Below are positions 8,379-17,440 of a stretch of 32,144 nucleotides of DNA, piece by piece (position 1 is the first letter of the stretch; each line of letters begins with the position of its first letter). The stretch covers positions 1-32,144 of the forward strand of contig PDIM01000037.1 of the NCBI GenBank assembly GCA_002811675.1, read 5' to 3'. This DNA comes from Ichthyosporea sp. XGB-2017a. Taxonomy: Eukaryota > Opisthokonta > Ichthyosporea. The translations under genes and the position numbers were made by a program. The notes below the pieces were generated by a model. That model worked only from the letters and a program-made list of their open reading frames with translations, was not told where the DNA came from and searched no databases.

Positions 8379-9962
8379 ATGCAACAGATGGCAACGAGGA
8401 GGGCCAGGCTTGCCCTTGGGTTGCTGGGGATGCGCACTTCAACGCGAGGACAAAATGTAGTGACAGGTCCTGTTCGCTCTGTGTGGGGCCGAATACCGGG
8501 AGCCGTGTCCACATCTACTTCCACTTTCAGACCATTTGGGATTTTGTCGCGGCCCTTGTCTTCTGCAGCTACCGCTTCGGATGAGAATCAAATGTCAGGG
8601 GACAATGTCCTTTTGAAAAAGTACTACCAGAGATTGGAATTGGAGGGTCTGCAAGAAGATCCTGCGCAAATTGAACTGGTCAACAAGCTGGAAGAGCTAA
8701 GGGCAAAATTGGATGGTTATGATTCCGCGGATGCTCGCTCGGGAATTGTTGCTGGGGCCTCTGGACTCTTTTCTAGCCTTTCGTCCTTCTTCCAGGATGA
8801 TTCGGAGAAAGGCGACAATGCAGAAGAGCATGTAAATAAGAACGCCAAAGGGGAGGTGTTGAAGGGATATTATATTTGGGGAGGTGTGGGATGTGGAAAG
8901 ACAATGGTTATGGACCTTTTTTATGAGGAAGTTAATGTAAAAAGCAAAGTGAGAAAACATTTTCATGAATTTATGTATGACGTGCACAGTAGAATACACA
9001 AATTCACTTCAAAGTTTAGAAATCAAGATGTCCGCTTTCGTGACTCGAAAGATCTGGATCCCATCCCCCCAGTCGCCGATGAAATTGCCAGCAAGGCCTC
9101 ACTCTTGTGTTTTGACGAGTTTCAAGTGACGGATATTGTTGATGCAATGATCCTGAGACGCCTCTTTGCGGAGCTTTTTTCTCGTGGGGTAATTATGATC
9201 TCTACATCAAATAGAGCACCGCAGGACTTGTACAAGAATGGCCTTCAACGGTCCGGGTTTCTACCATTTATTCCCCTCCTCGAGTCCCAATGCCACGTCT
9301 GTGCTATAAACACTGGGATTGATTACAGGAGATTGGCCCATGTACAGCACCAGTGCTACTTTGTGCCTGCAGATACAGAGGCCCAGCAAAAGTTGTACGA
9401 CTTTGCTGCTAAAGAATGTGGAACAAAGGTTCCTCATATGAAGCCAGAAGAACTGAAAGTTTATGGCAGACCCGTTAAAATTCCCCGAGCTGCTGACAGT
9501 GTAGCGGTCTTCACGTTTGAAGAGTTGTGCTGTAACCCATTTTCTGCGGCCGACTACCTGGAACTGTCTCAAAGATATTCTACTATTGTAATGGAGAACA
9601 TTCCCAGGCTTGGGCAGAGTAACAAAATTGAAGCAAGACGATTTATCAATTTGGTTGACTCGTTGTACGACCAACGCGTAAAGTTTCTTTGCTCGGCAGC
9701 AGCCCCTCCTGACCAATTGTTTGAGGCGACCGTGATTGCTGACCATTCTTCGACAGCTAGTCGTCAGCTAATGGATGATTTGGGATTGACGGCACATACA
9801 GCTACATCATCAATTTTTACTGGGGAAGATGAAGTGTTTGCCTTTGAGCGGCTTTTGTCGCGTTTGCAAGAAATGCAGTCTGAAGACTACTGGGAAGAAG
9901 CGGACGAGCGAAAGAAGTTCAAGGCTAAACTGCAAAAGAAATTCAAGGAAGCGCGGGAGTAA
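8379..9962 (+). CDS. AFG1L: AFG1-like mitochondrial ATPase (LACE1)
   Basis: A 527-aa single-exon P-loop ATPase of the AFG1/ZapE family. In yeast and animals AFG1 acts in the mitochondrial inner membrane and matrix and helps degrade or assemble respiratory-chain subunits. Seen: an Arg- and Ser-rich, acid-poor N-terminus typical of a presequence (about residues 1-60); Walker A GGVGCGKT with K174; Walker [10 protein letters not shown] with D246/E247; the [18 protein letters not shown] sensor segment, with the asparagine and arginine typical of AAA-like proteins; and the family block around [16 protein letters not shown]. Length is close to the animal protein (about 480 aa). The first ATG is used; a second (MATRR) lies three codons on. 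It converges with the fusion gene, leaving 173 nt between stops. Confidence 0.93.
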   Translation: MQQMATRRARLALGLLGMRTSTRGQNVVTGPVRSVWGRIPGAVSTSTSTFRPFGILSRPLSSAATASDENQMSGDNVLLKKYYQRLELEGLQEDPAQIELVNKLEELRAKLDGYDSADARSGIVAGASGLFSSLSSFFQDDSEKGDNAEEHVNKNAKGEVLKGYYIWGGVGCGKTMVMDLFYEEVNVKSKVRKHFHEFMYDVHSRIHKFTSKFRNQDVRFRDSKDLDPIPPVADEIASKASLLCFDEFQVTDIVDAMILRRLFAELFSRGVIMISTSNRAPQDLYKNGLQRSGFLPFIPLLESQCHVCAINTGIDYRRLAHVQHQCYFVPADTEAQQKLYDFAAKECGTKVPHMKPEELKVYGRPVKIPRAADSVAVFTFEELCCNPFSAADYLELSQRYSTIVMENIPRLGQSNKIEARRFINLVDSLYDQRVKFLCSAAAPPDQLFEATVIADHSSTASRQLMDDLGLTAHTATSSIFTGEDEVFAFERLLSRLQEMQSEDYWEEADERKKFKAKLQKKFKEARE

Positions 9963-10004
9963 ATTAGCGAACCAACCAAACAATGTCTCTTTTTTTGTAG
10001 AACG

Positions 10005-10010
10005 AATAAA
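10005..10010 (+). terminator. Poly-A signal AATAAA of AFG1L
   Basis: AATAAA 42 nt past the AFG1L stop codon. Confidence 0.7.
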
Positions 10011-10046
10011 AGACTGAGCCGAAAATGTATTGATGATATTGTAGTT

Positions 10047-10052
10047 TTTATT
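10047..10052 (-). terminator. Poly-A signal AATAAA of the aminotransferase fusion gene
   Basis: AATAAA on the minus strand, 83 nt past the stop codon of the fusion gene. The two convergent genes share this short 3' region. Confidence 0.6.
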
Positions 10053-10135
10053 TTAACGTTATTTAGAGTTCGTGCGCATTGTTCAAGTGATGTAAACAGC
10101 CTAAGCTGATGAAAGTTGACAACAATATTGGTTTT

Positions 10136-12256
10136 TTAGGAGCTCTGAACATAATTAGCGCCACTCAATCCGTCCAAAACGGCGACAACATTAGCTGTAG
10201 CGGTGTCAATCTTTCCACCACAAACAGCCGCCAAAGCAACAACAGCAGACCTGTCGCATGAAATTCCACTTTCCTTGACGGCAGCTTCAGCCATATCAAG
10301 TTCCTTTTCTTCAACTGTCATTTGGCAGTCAATAACATCTTCTAGTAGATCGGCATAAAAATCACTCTGGGCAGTAGCGTCAAAAGGATCACTAAACAAT
10401 GCATCGGCATTGACCCCCACTGTCTTAATGCCCTTGTTAGACGCCTTGATGGCTGCAGCTATTCCCAAGCTTAAAGCTTTGTTCTGTAGAGGCAAAACGA
10501 TACACTTAATGCCCGGGGCCCGGTTAAGGATTTCACGTCCGACAGTACCATTTCCTGCAAGAATGTTCATATCATCAAAAGCATGAACAACAGTCTTTCC
10601 TGTTCGTGCGTTCAGCTGCATTGCGGCTGACATGCAATCTTCGTATGAAGTGCTATCATTCACACAGACCTCGGCCCCTTGTTCTTTGATTAAATTAATC
10701 ACATCACTTGATGTTCCTTGAGGTACAATCACGGTACTTTCCACTCCCAATCGTTTACTTGCGATTGCCACAGCATATCCATGATCACCTGAAGAAACGG
10801 CAACAACACCCTTTGAACGCCCAATTTCGGAAAGCTGCAGACCAGCATAGAGCGCTCCACGAACGCGATGCAATCCTAGCAAGCTTTCGCTATTTTCAGA
10901 TACAACTGCAATCTTTCCCACTGGCGTTTCACAGAGGCTTTGATTAGTTTCCAAGATGGTATCAGCAATCAAAGCCTCAGCGTGCTCTGTACGATCTACA
11001 AGTGCAGGAATGACACTTTGTCTTCGGCTGGAAGAACGTGCAACAGTGCCGGACATAAATTCTTTCAGAGCAGCACAGGCCTTCTTAATAACACTGCAGT
11101 CAACTCCAGAGTAGGCAAATCGGACATAGGACTCGGTATCGTATGACTGCGCCTTTCCAAAATGTTCTCTAGTGCAAAAGGACACACCAGTTTCCGAGAG
11201 AATGGTCTTTCTAAAGTCCTCAACATTTTGCATACCCACCATTTTCATAGCCTCGGTGACATTGACAAATAGGTAAAATGTACTTTTGGGCATATGAGCA
11301 ACAAATCCGGGAATCTCGTTCACCAAAGGAACGAGACAGTCGCGTCTTTCTTTCAGTTCGCAAAGCATATCCTTAAGGTAGGCATCTGTTGCTTCTCTGT
11401 TCTTGAGACACTCTACGGCAGCCCACTGAAGAAAGTGAGTAGTACAAGCCTCCATGTTTGTATTCAATTTGGTGATAAGCTTAATAATTTCTTCCGGTCC
11501 AATAGCGGCTCCAAGACGCCACCCAGTCATGGCATAATTTTTCGAAAACGTGTAGAGAATGACAGTTCTCTCTTTCATGCCTGGGATGGACACAATGCTT
11601 CTAAGCCCCACTGGTTCATACACAATATCAAAGTATGGTTCATCAGAGAGAACCATCAAGTCATTCTCAATGCAAATATTTGCCAACTCTTTCATTTCAT
11701 CATCGTCGCTAATAGCTCCAACAGGGTTGCTTGGGTTGTTGTAGATAAATGCCTTTGTCTTTTGTGAAATGGAGCTTTTCAACTGGTCCATGTCCAGCAC
11801 AAAACCATTTTCAGTTTCCTTGTATGCATATGGGACAGGCACTCCCCCATAGTAATTAATGAGGGATTCGTAAATGGGATAACCTGGACTTGGGTACAAA
11901 ACTTCGTCGCCTTCTTCCATGACAGAGAGAAGGAACTTGCCAATGACAGGCTTACCACCTGGCTGAATCGACACATTCTCTACTCCATACTCCACCCCAC
12001 GGTCTTCTCCAACACGTGCGGCCATTTGAGCGCGAAGTTCTGGGATTCCAGCAGCTGGGCAATAACCAGTCTTGCCGCTATCCAAAGAGTCCTTGGCTGC
12101 CTGGATCACACATTGAGGGGTCTTGAAGTTCAAGTCTCCGATATGAAAGGGGTAGACAGTTTTCCCTTGAGCCTTCAACTCACCGGCCTCCAAAGAAACC
12201 GCATATGCTGTTTCCGTGCCAAGACGTCCAACTCTCTCAGGAACTTTAAAAACCAT
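10136..12256 (-). CDS. Class I aminotransferase fused to a degenerate threonine-dehydratase-like domain
   Basis: One intron-free 706-aa frame with two fold types. Residues 1-401 are a fold-type I aminotransferase resembling bacterial AspB-like aspartate/alanine aminotransferases: QPGGKPVIGKFLL, YPSPGYPIYESLI, NNPSNPVGA, the PLP lysine K239 in TFSKNYAMTGWRLG, and the carboxylate-binding R379 in SYVRFAYSG. This half looks active; its substrate is not readable. After a Ser/Arg-rich linker (about 402-425), residues 425-706 follow the layout of serine racemase/threonine dehydratase (fold type II), but the signatures are lost: the PLP lysine motif GSFKxRGA reads GLHRVRGA (Arg at 464), SSGNH reads SSGDH (D491), and the phosphate-binding GGGG loop reads LQNKA (about 590-595). 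That half should not bind PLP normally and may regulate or scaffold. No ACT domain is present. Confidence 0.88.
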   Translation of the reverse strand: MVFKVPERVGRLGTETAYAVSLEAGELKAQGKTVYPFHIGDLNFKTPQCVIQAAKDSLDSGKTGYCPAAGIPELRAQMAARVGEDRGVEYGVENVSIQPGGKPVIGKFLLSVMEEGDEVLYPSPGYPIYESLINYYGGVPVPYAYKETENGFVLDMDQLKSSISQKTKAFIYNNPSNPVGAISDDDEMKELANICIENDLMVLSDEPYFDIVYEPVGLRSIVSIPGMKERTVILYTFSKNYAMTGWRLGAAIGPEEIIKLITKLNTNMEACTTHFLQWAAVECLKNREATDAYLKDMLCELKERRDCLVPLVNEIPGFVAHMPKSTFYLFVNVTEAMKMVGMQNVEDFRKTILSETGVSFCTREHFGKAQSYDTESYVRFAYSGVDCSVIKKACAALKEFMSGTVARSSSRRQSVIPALVDRTEHAEALIADTILETNQSLCETPVGKIAVVSENSESLLGLHRVRGALYAGLQLSEIGRSKGVVAVSSGDHGYAVAIASKRLGVESTVIVPQGTSSDVINLIKEQGAEVCVNDSTSYEDCMSAAMQLNARTGKTVVHAFDDMNILAGNGTVGREILNRAPGIKCIVLPLQNKALSLGIAAAIKASNKGIKTVGVNADALFSDPFDATAQSDFYADLLEDVIDCQMTVEEKELDMAEAAVKESGISCDRSAVVALAAVCGGKIDTATANVVAVLDGLSGANYVQSS

Positions 12257-12276
12257 TTTTGCCTAAAAAAAAGAAA

Positions 12277-12294
12277 AGATCGGAAGAGCACACG
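12277..12294. other. Illumina adapter-identical 18-mer, probable assembly artefact
   Basis: AGATCGGAAGAGCACACG is identical to the start of the TruSeq read adapter. It sits between A-rich runs, 21 nt upstream of the fusion-gene start. Untrimmed adapter joined through homopolymer is far likelier than genuine genomic sequence, so continuity across about 12265-12310 is doubtful. Confidence 0.85.
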
Positions 12295-13054
12295 AAAAAA
12301 AAAAAAAACAGAGAACAAAACTTTTCAAAAAGACGAGATTCTTAGAACAAGATGCAGACAAACACAAACAAGATCAACACCAGAAGTAAATCCTCTTAAC
12401 TCCCGCTCTCCAGTTCTTCACACTTGTATCCCCGTTCTATGCGTCTCACAGTCCCCATTATAAGACACTCCACTAGAAGCTAATTAGCAGATAGAAATTA
12501 GCTATGCACTACACTATACTAAACCTGTATTTTAGCAAAATTATTTAGTACTCAATTGCACCTTCCCCTCCCTGCACACTGCTACACACTTCACTGCCCT
12601 CCCATTGGAAATTTGGACCCCTGTCCTCCCCTCATGACCCTCTGAGGAGGTTATAATGACGTGCTAGAACACTCCCATCCCCTAATTACTCCAATCCACC
12701 TTTGTGTTCAATTCCGTTGACCAGATAACTGATATTTCTGGTTTGGGAAAACAGGTTTTCGACTTTTATACGTCGTCCTACGCGCGTCTGGCTCTCTTTT
12801 TGGTATGTGCAGGACCATTGACACCAGGTCCAATTAGATATATTGCACATTGTTGCACAATGTTGCTAAGCTGCTAGCTATACTCTAGTAGTGTTGCCAA
12901 AGGTAATTGGAGATGCTCAAAGGTCTACGTATCATAGTCTATCTCTCTAGTGTCCCGTCTTATATTTGTGGATATGTCGGCAGTAGTCTCAACATGCAAA
13001 GCAATTGCGGTAGTGTAGAATAATTAGAGTACTGTTTATTATAAAGTGTGTATT
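12295..13054. other. Intergenic region upstream of the fusion gene
   Basis: Begins with an A-run after the adapter match; otherwise unstructured. A short inverted repeat (ACATTGT-TGC-ACAATGT, about 12847-12863) is the only local symmetry noticed. No coding or RNA gene is recognised. Linkage of this segment to the fusion gene depends on the suspect join. Confidence 0.5.
13035..13040 (-). terminator. Poly-A signal AATAAA of the unrecognised gene
   Basis: AATAAA on the minus strand, 14 nt beyond the stop codon at 13055-13057. Confidence 0.55.
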
Positions 13055-14094
13055 TCATAGCTCATTAAGGAGCTCTCGTTTAAGCCTGTCTGCCAATATC
13101 TCAAGGTACCCATAATTCATGCCTTCATCACCAGCACCAACACCTTCCTCTGCGGTACTCTCCTGGTCTTCGGGTGTCTGCTCACAACTCTTGTGAGTCT
13201 TCTTGGCACGAGAGATGTGACTGTGTATGATATCTTCGATTTCCTTATCCCCATATGCCCCCTTATGGACAATTTCAGAAGTTATTCCCTTCAGAATGGA
13301 TGTGTAGACATTCTCTTCTTCATTCTCACCCAAAGATGACTCGGAAAGGGCTGTTGATTCAGGATTGTAAACAGGTTTGCTATAATACCTTTGGCTAGTT
13401 ATGGAAGATGTGGATGTCCCAGGCACCATATGTCGACACTGCACGTCTCCACACAGGGACTGTGCCCTCCGAGACAACGTTAACGCCACCCCGTGATGGC
13501 AACAAGGTATGGTTTCCCTCAACCGCGACTTGCACCCTGCCCCGCTCCCTTCATTCCCCATATGAACCGCAAATGGCGCATTGATTCTCCCCTGTGCCCT
13601 TTCAGTGCATCTACTCGTCTCCTCCTCCTTTGGTTTATCCTCATGGTCACCAGTGTTATATCCCCGTAATGACCTCCAGATGTCCTCCAGTCCTTTGATA
13701 AAAAGAGAATCCCCTCGCATTATTAATACGCAGACGGCAGACATTCAACAGACACACCACGGGTGCTCTACTCACCTTCTGGCTCCCACCTTTCCGAAGA
13801 GGATTGATTCGCGTACAGGCGGAGATAGTGATGTGACATATCCTGCTCCACAATCTCCAACTCCTTCTCATTGTCCTCATGTAAGTATTTGGCTGGTAGC
13901 ACTACATGTTTTTCCCCAACAACCTTTGATGGATTCCACTCCCGTTCATGATGCAAAGGAGGGGCTTTCTTTCCCCCTGTTAGGGATCCCCTTCCCTTTC
14001 TACTCACTCGCAAACAATTATAACATTAACAACAGAGTAAAACCACAGGACACGGGAAGAATCAATTCAAATCTAACCAACTTCTTCACTCACC
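13055..14094 (-). CDS. Unrecognised protein, spliced, 5' end unresolved
   Basis: Exons 13976-13776 and 13692-13055 join across an 83-nt GTGAGT...AAG intron, giving WEPE|GLEDIWRSL in frame. Upstream a strong donor at 14093 (CAG|GTGAGT) and an acceptor at 13977 define a 117-nt intron, so the sequence before 14094 is exon. The nearest ATG (14137) reads into exon 2 out of frame; the frame that fits ends GNIITGLQATLAG but has no visible start. The protein of about 280 aa or more has a charged first half (LHHEREWNPSKVVGEKHVV, HYLRLYANQSS), a Ser/Cys-rich middle, and an acidic C-terminal part ending in an amphipathic helix YGYLEILADRLKRELLNEL. No membrane segment or known domain is seen. Function unknown. 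Confidence 0.6.
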
Positions 14095-14323
14095 TGCAAG
14101 GGTTGCCTGTAGCCCCGTTATAATGTTTCCTTGTCATTGATTCACCAGTCAAGTCCACAACCAGTCAAGGTATTCATTCCCTCCCTGTTCAAGGACTCTA
14201 AGCTCTACTCCACCCAATACCCCTTTACTATTCTCCACAACAACTAATCTTAATACGAAAATAGATCTCTCCCTCCTTATCAACTAATAAAAACGCTCGC
14301 TACTAAAAATACGTACAACCCGC

Positions 14324-14361
14324 CACGTGAATTATGAAGCCCTAAAAGGCCCCGTCACGTG
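14324..14361. promoter_or_regulatory. Pair of CACGTG palindromes (E-box/G-box)
   Basis: CACGTG at 14324-14329 and 14356-14361, 32 nt apart, about three helical turns. Binding sites for bHLH or bZIP factors in many eukaryotes. They could serve either divergent gene. Confidence 0.35.
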
Positions 14362-14790
14362 GACAATTATGGCACAAGGCAGTGCATGGAGCTTCCGTTT
14401 GTAAGGAAGGAGAGGAAATCCGCATCTGAAGAGTGGGCTTGCCCCTGATTTTGGCCCTCATCCTGTCCGCTATTTACGGTAAATCAACACCGTCATGACC
14501 AGCAATGTCATTTAAATTCATTATAAAATGGACAGGGGATAGATAGCAAGAAGGCTATTTAGTCAAGGGACGTCATAAGACCAGAAAGAGCCTCTGTATG
14601 AATCCCGCTTAACAGAGTTTATCTCAGTTTGCATCATGCAGAAAGATAAACGTAATTTAGTGTGATATGGCTGCTCGAGTACGATCCAATCTCCAAAAAG
14701 AGGATGAGATTTAGATTTGCAAACAAAAAAAAATAAAAATAAAACATAAAAAAAGAAGTTTTTGAAAAACAAAACGAAAACAGTCAAAAA

Positions 14791-14800
14791 GGCGGGAAAA
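14791..14800 (+). promoter_or_regulatory. E2F-like site upstream of SHOC1
   Basis: GGCGGGAAAA flanked by A on both sides, about 130 nt upstream of the SHOC1 start. It matches the GGCGGGAA core of E2F/DP sites. Confidence 0.4.
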
Positions 14801-14911
14801 ATGCTCAGTTTTCTTTTTTTTTCAGCTCGAAGGGTGATTTGATTTGATTTGAAGTAAATCTAAAGTTGATCCCTGTCATTGTTGTTTTTGATCCTTTCTG
14901 TGGATAGTCGT

Positions 14912-14919
14912 GGCGGGAA
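14912..14919 (+). promoter_or_regulatory. Second E2F-like core next to the SHOC1 start
   Basis: GGCGGGAA ends nine nt before the SHOC1 ATG, same orientation as the first. Confidence 0.3.
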
Positions 14920-14928
14920 CTCCTTGGA

Positions 14929-17374
14929 ATGACCAGATATATAAGTGATTTTAATCAGAGAAAACGAAGGAGATTGGTTGATTTTCATAAACAATATGTA
15001 CTTGCGGAAACAAATGTTTGGGAGCACAAAGCTAAGCCATTATATACGCCTCTCTCACCTCAAAGTGTATGGGATTTCCACACGACCACCCCTCAGAGCT
15101 CACTGCCCGACATAAGTCGCTCTATGAGGATTGTTTCTGAGAATGGAAAACAGATCGAGTTCACTATAACTAAACTTCCACAGAAGAGTGCTGAGGAAAA
15201 CAAACGTAGACAGGAATCCTTGTCGATTTCTAACTTTGACATCACTGAAGATATAATCTGTTCACTTTCTAATTCCATATCTGTCTTTGTTAAGGATTAT
15301 GATCACAAAAGAGTACCAATCGATAACAGTTTTGCTAAGCCTTGTAACTACCGTCCCTCTGTGCCCCTTCCTGGGCTTGAACTGTATGAAGCGGCCAATT
15401 GTTTTTGGTTAACACCTCCTGGTCCTTTGCCCTTTACTGAACACGATCCCTTTGAAATATGCCCTGAAGTTCCAAGTATGGGGAAATTGTACACGGGTTT
15501 GATCTCAGAGCATCTTGAAATTGAGTTCAAAAGGAAACACAATTTGTATGAAACTGTACATTTTTTATCAAAGGAATTTAAAAGCTCCAAAATTGCTTAT
15601 TGTAATAATGTAGGCCACCCTTCTCAGGGTGCCAAAGAAAGGGTAATTCCCCTCCCTGTTTCCCACACAGTCAGCGTCAATAATGCCTCTAAAACCATGT
15701 TTCTAGAGGAGCACAAGAAACTTTGGACACCCTTGTATCGTCTTGTGTCACTTTTGCCATCTTCCCACAGTCATGGATTGGTTGTTATGCATAACAGTCA
15801 TATTGTTCAGAAATTTGAATCTTTTCAAAATCGAGAGATAACCACCGGTGCTAGTCTTGGGTCCCTCGATAAATTTCAGGAGCTGTCCAGTGTAGCTTAT
15901 TTGAAATTGAAGGTTCCTTTTCTTTCGAAAAAGAGAAAATATTGTTTCTCAGTGGCTGAGATGTCTGATTGTTTGCCTGATGTTCACTGCTCAAAATTAC
16001 AGTTCCCTTTGAGGGCAGACCCTACTGATAACCAATTTGCGTTGCTCACCCAACTTGCACTGACAGACGAAGAAGGTTCATCTATTCAAGTGCTAAAGGA
16101 AGATGAAGCACAAATACCTGTACTTTCACTTTCAGTGTCCATGCCCAAGGGTTTAAATGGGGCCTGCAAGACTGCAAAACCTGCACACTCTCTTGAAAAT
16201 CTTATCCAAGGTCCTTCCTGCACATGCTTTTCCAAAACAAATGAAATTATGCAATTTATGAAGCTTAAGGGAAAAAGTTCTTTGGCTCCCAAGAAAGAAG
16301 TCCTGCCTGTAGCAGTAAGTAATCACTTTCGTCAACCGCAAACTCAAATTATAGAGAAGCCTATGGGCATCACCGTGAGCACAGTGGGCACAGAAATGTG
16401 CCAAATTACAAATAGCGAACCGAAAGTGGGGGCAGAGAGCGCCAAATTGCACAACCCACCTATTGTTGCTACAGTGGGTGCTTTGAAGACGCATAACTTG
16501 AGGAGTTTTCTTGAAAACTTGGAAGCCTTTGACATCGTGGAACGAAACTATCCAAAGATTAGCAAAAATCTGGACCAGTATGCACAGACTGGACCCGAAA
16601 GACAAATCGTCGTTTGGCATGACTTTGTAGTTATTCTTTTTTCACTTGGACGCCTGGTCAATACTCAGGCTCAAAAGCAGTTATTTGGAATGAGGGGTAC
16701 CACTGGTCCCAGTCAAATTTCACATGAGCCTTCATCGGAAGATATCAAACAATGTCGGATGCTTATAAATAGTGTACTCAAAAGTTATCGATCTTTTCGA
16801 AAATGTGCTATAATATTTGAACCTACGAATGCTGATGCCGATGGCTCCATTTGCCAGTTTATTTTGGCCAATTATGCAGTGACCAAGTTAAGCATGGCTT
16901 TGGCCGGAGTTCGGCATGATAATTCTTCCGGACTGGCAAACAAATTATTTTTTCATTTCTATAGCAATCACCCAAAAACAACAGCAGACATAATTGACAT
17001 GCTATGCAGACAATCTAAGCTACAGGAAATTGCCAAAGGTAACGAAAAGTGGCTCCCAATGCTATACTTTAATAACAAAGACTGTACAACGGTAAGTACT
17101 GCTGATGCAAATGTGCTAAAGCCTGCTAGACAGCACAATTTATTAAACTTTCCTCTTATGAATTTAGCACGAAGCATTTCTTCTTCACACAGGATTTATT
17201 AACACCATAGTCGCAAGGGTACTCTTGTCTAGATACACACTTCTTGAACTGGTAAACCTTTCCCTGGACAAGTTGAAAAGGGAGTTTGCAATATTGGATG
17301 AATCCATTTTACTACGCTTATATACTCTGTTCCATTTAGAAAACTTTTATCTGGATACCATGGGGGCACAATGA
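14929..17374 (+). CDS. SHOC1: SHOC1/ZIP2-like meiotic crossover factor with inactive XPF fold
   Basis: Two exons, 14929-17091 and 17168-17374, across a 76-nt GTAAGT...TTTAG intron; 789 aa. Unspliced, the frame stops at 17202 inside a wrong reading. Splicing yields HEAFLLHTGFINTIVARVLL, which aligns with the animal SHOC1 segment EKCLLSFPCINPLVAQLML and continues to a helical C-terminus. Residues 524 onward (DIVERNYPKI, QIVVWHDFVVILFSL, CAIIFEPTN) follow the XPF-like nuclease fold, but the ERKxxxD catalytic motif is absent, as in SHOC1 and yeast Zip2. With SPO16 this protein binds branched DNA and stabilises crossover intermediates in meiosis (ZMM group). The N-terminal 500 residues lack recognisable domains. 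Identity rests on the C-terminal third. Confidence 0.68.
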
Positions 17375-17392
17375 GAAACTCCATGCTACAAT

Positions 17393-17402
17393 AATAAATA
17401 AA
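17393..17402 (+). terminator. Overlapping AATAAA signals of SHOC1
   Basis: AATAAA at 17393-17398 and again at 17397-17402, 19-28 nt past the SHOC1 stop. Only 66 nt separate this stop from that of the convergent coiled-coil gene. Confidence 0.65.
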
Positions 17403-17440
17403 TCCTCTGTTTCTGTATTTCTAGAAGTTTATCCATACTC

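Larger units (their letters stand above)
14138..14928. other. Divergent upstream region of the unrecognised gene and SHOC1
   Basis: About 790 nt between head-to-head genes. It holds two CACGTG motifs, an A-rich tract (14725-14790), two GGCGGGAA motifs near the SHOC1 start, and a pyrimidine tract ending CAG (about 14813-14825) that could be a 3' splice site for a SHOC1 leader intron. The start of the unrecognised gene may lie in its left end. Confidence 0.55.

Noticed and set aside
12842..12870. Inverted repeat ACATTGT/ACAATGT
   Set aside because: Short and AT-rich; such symmetry is expected by chance in a window this size.
13977..14008. A 32-nt intron using GTGAGT at 14008
   Set aside because: Much shorter than every other intron; the donor at 14093 gives a normal 117-nt intron.
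14810..14826. Pyrimidine tract plus CAG as a trans-splice (spliced-leader) acceptor
   Set aside because: A similar TTTTTTTTAG precedes the fusion-gene ATG, but most genes here lack it, so general trans-splicing is not supported.
17092..17202. ORF tail of SHOC1 ending SSSHRIY
   Set aside because: Falls largely in the proposed intron; the spliced alternative restores homology.
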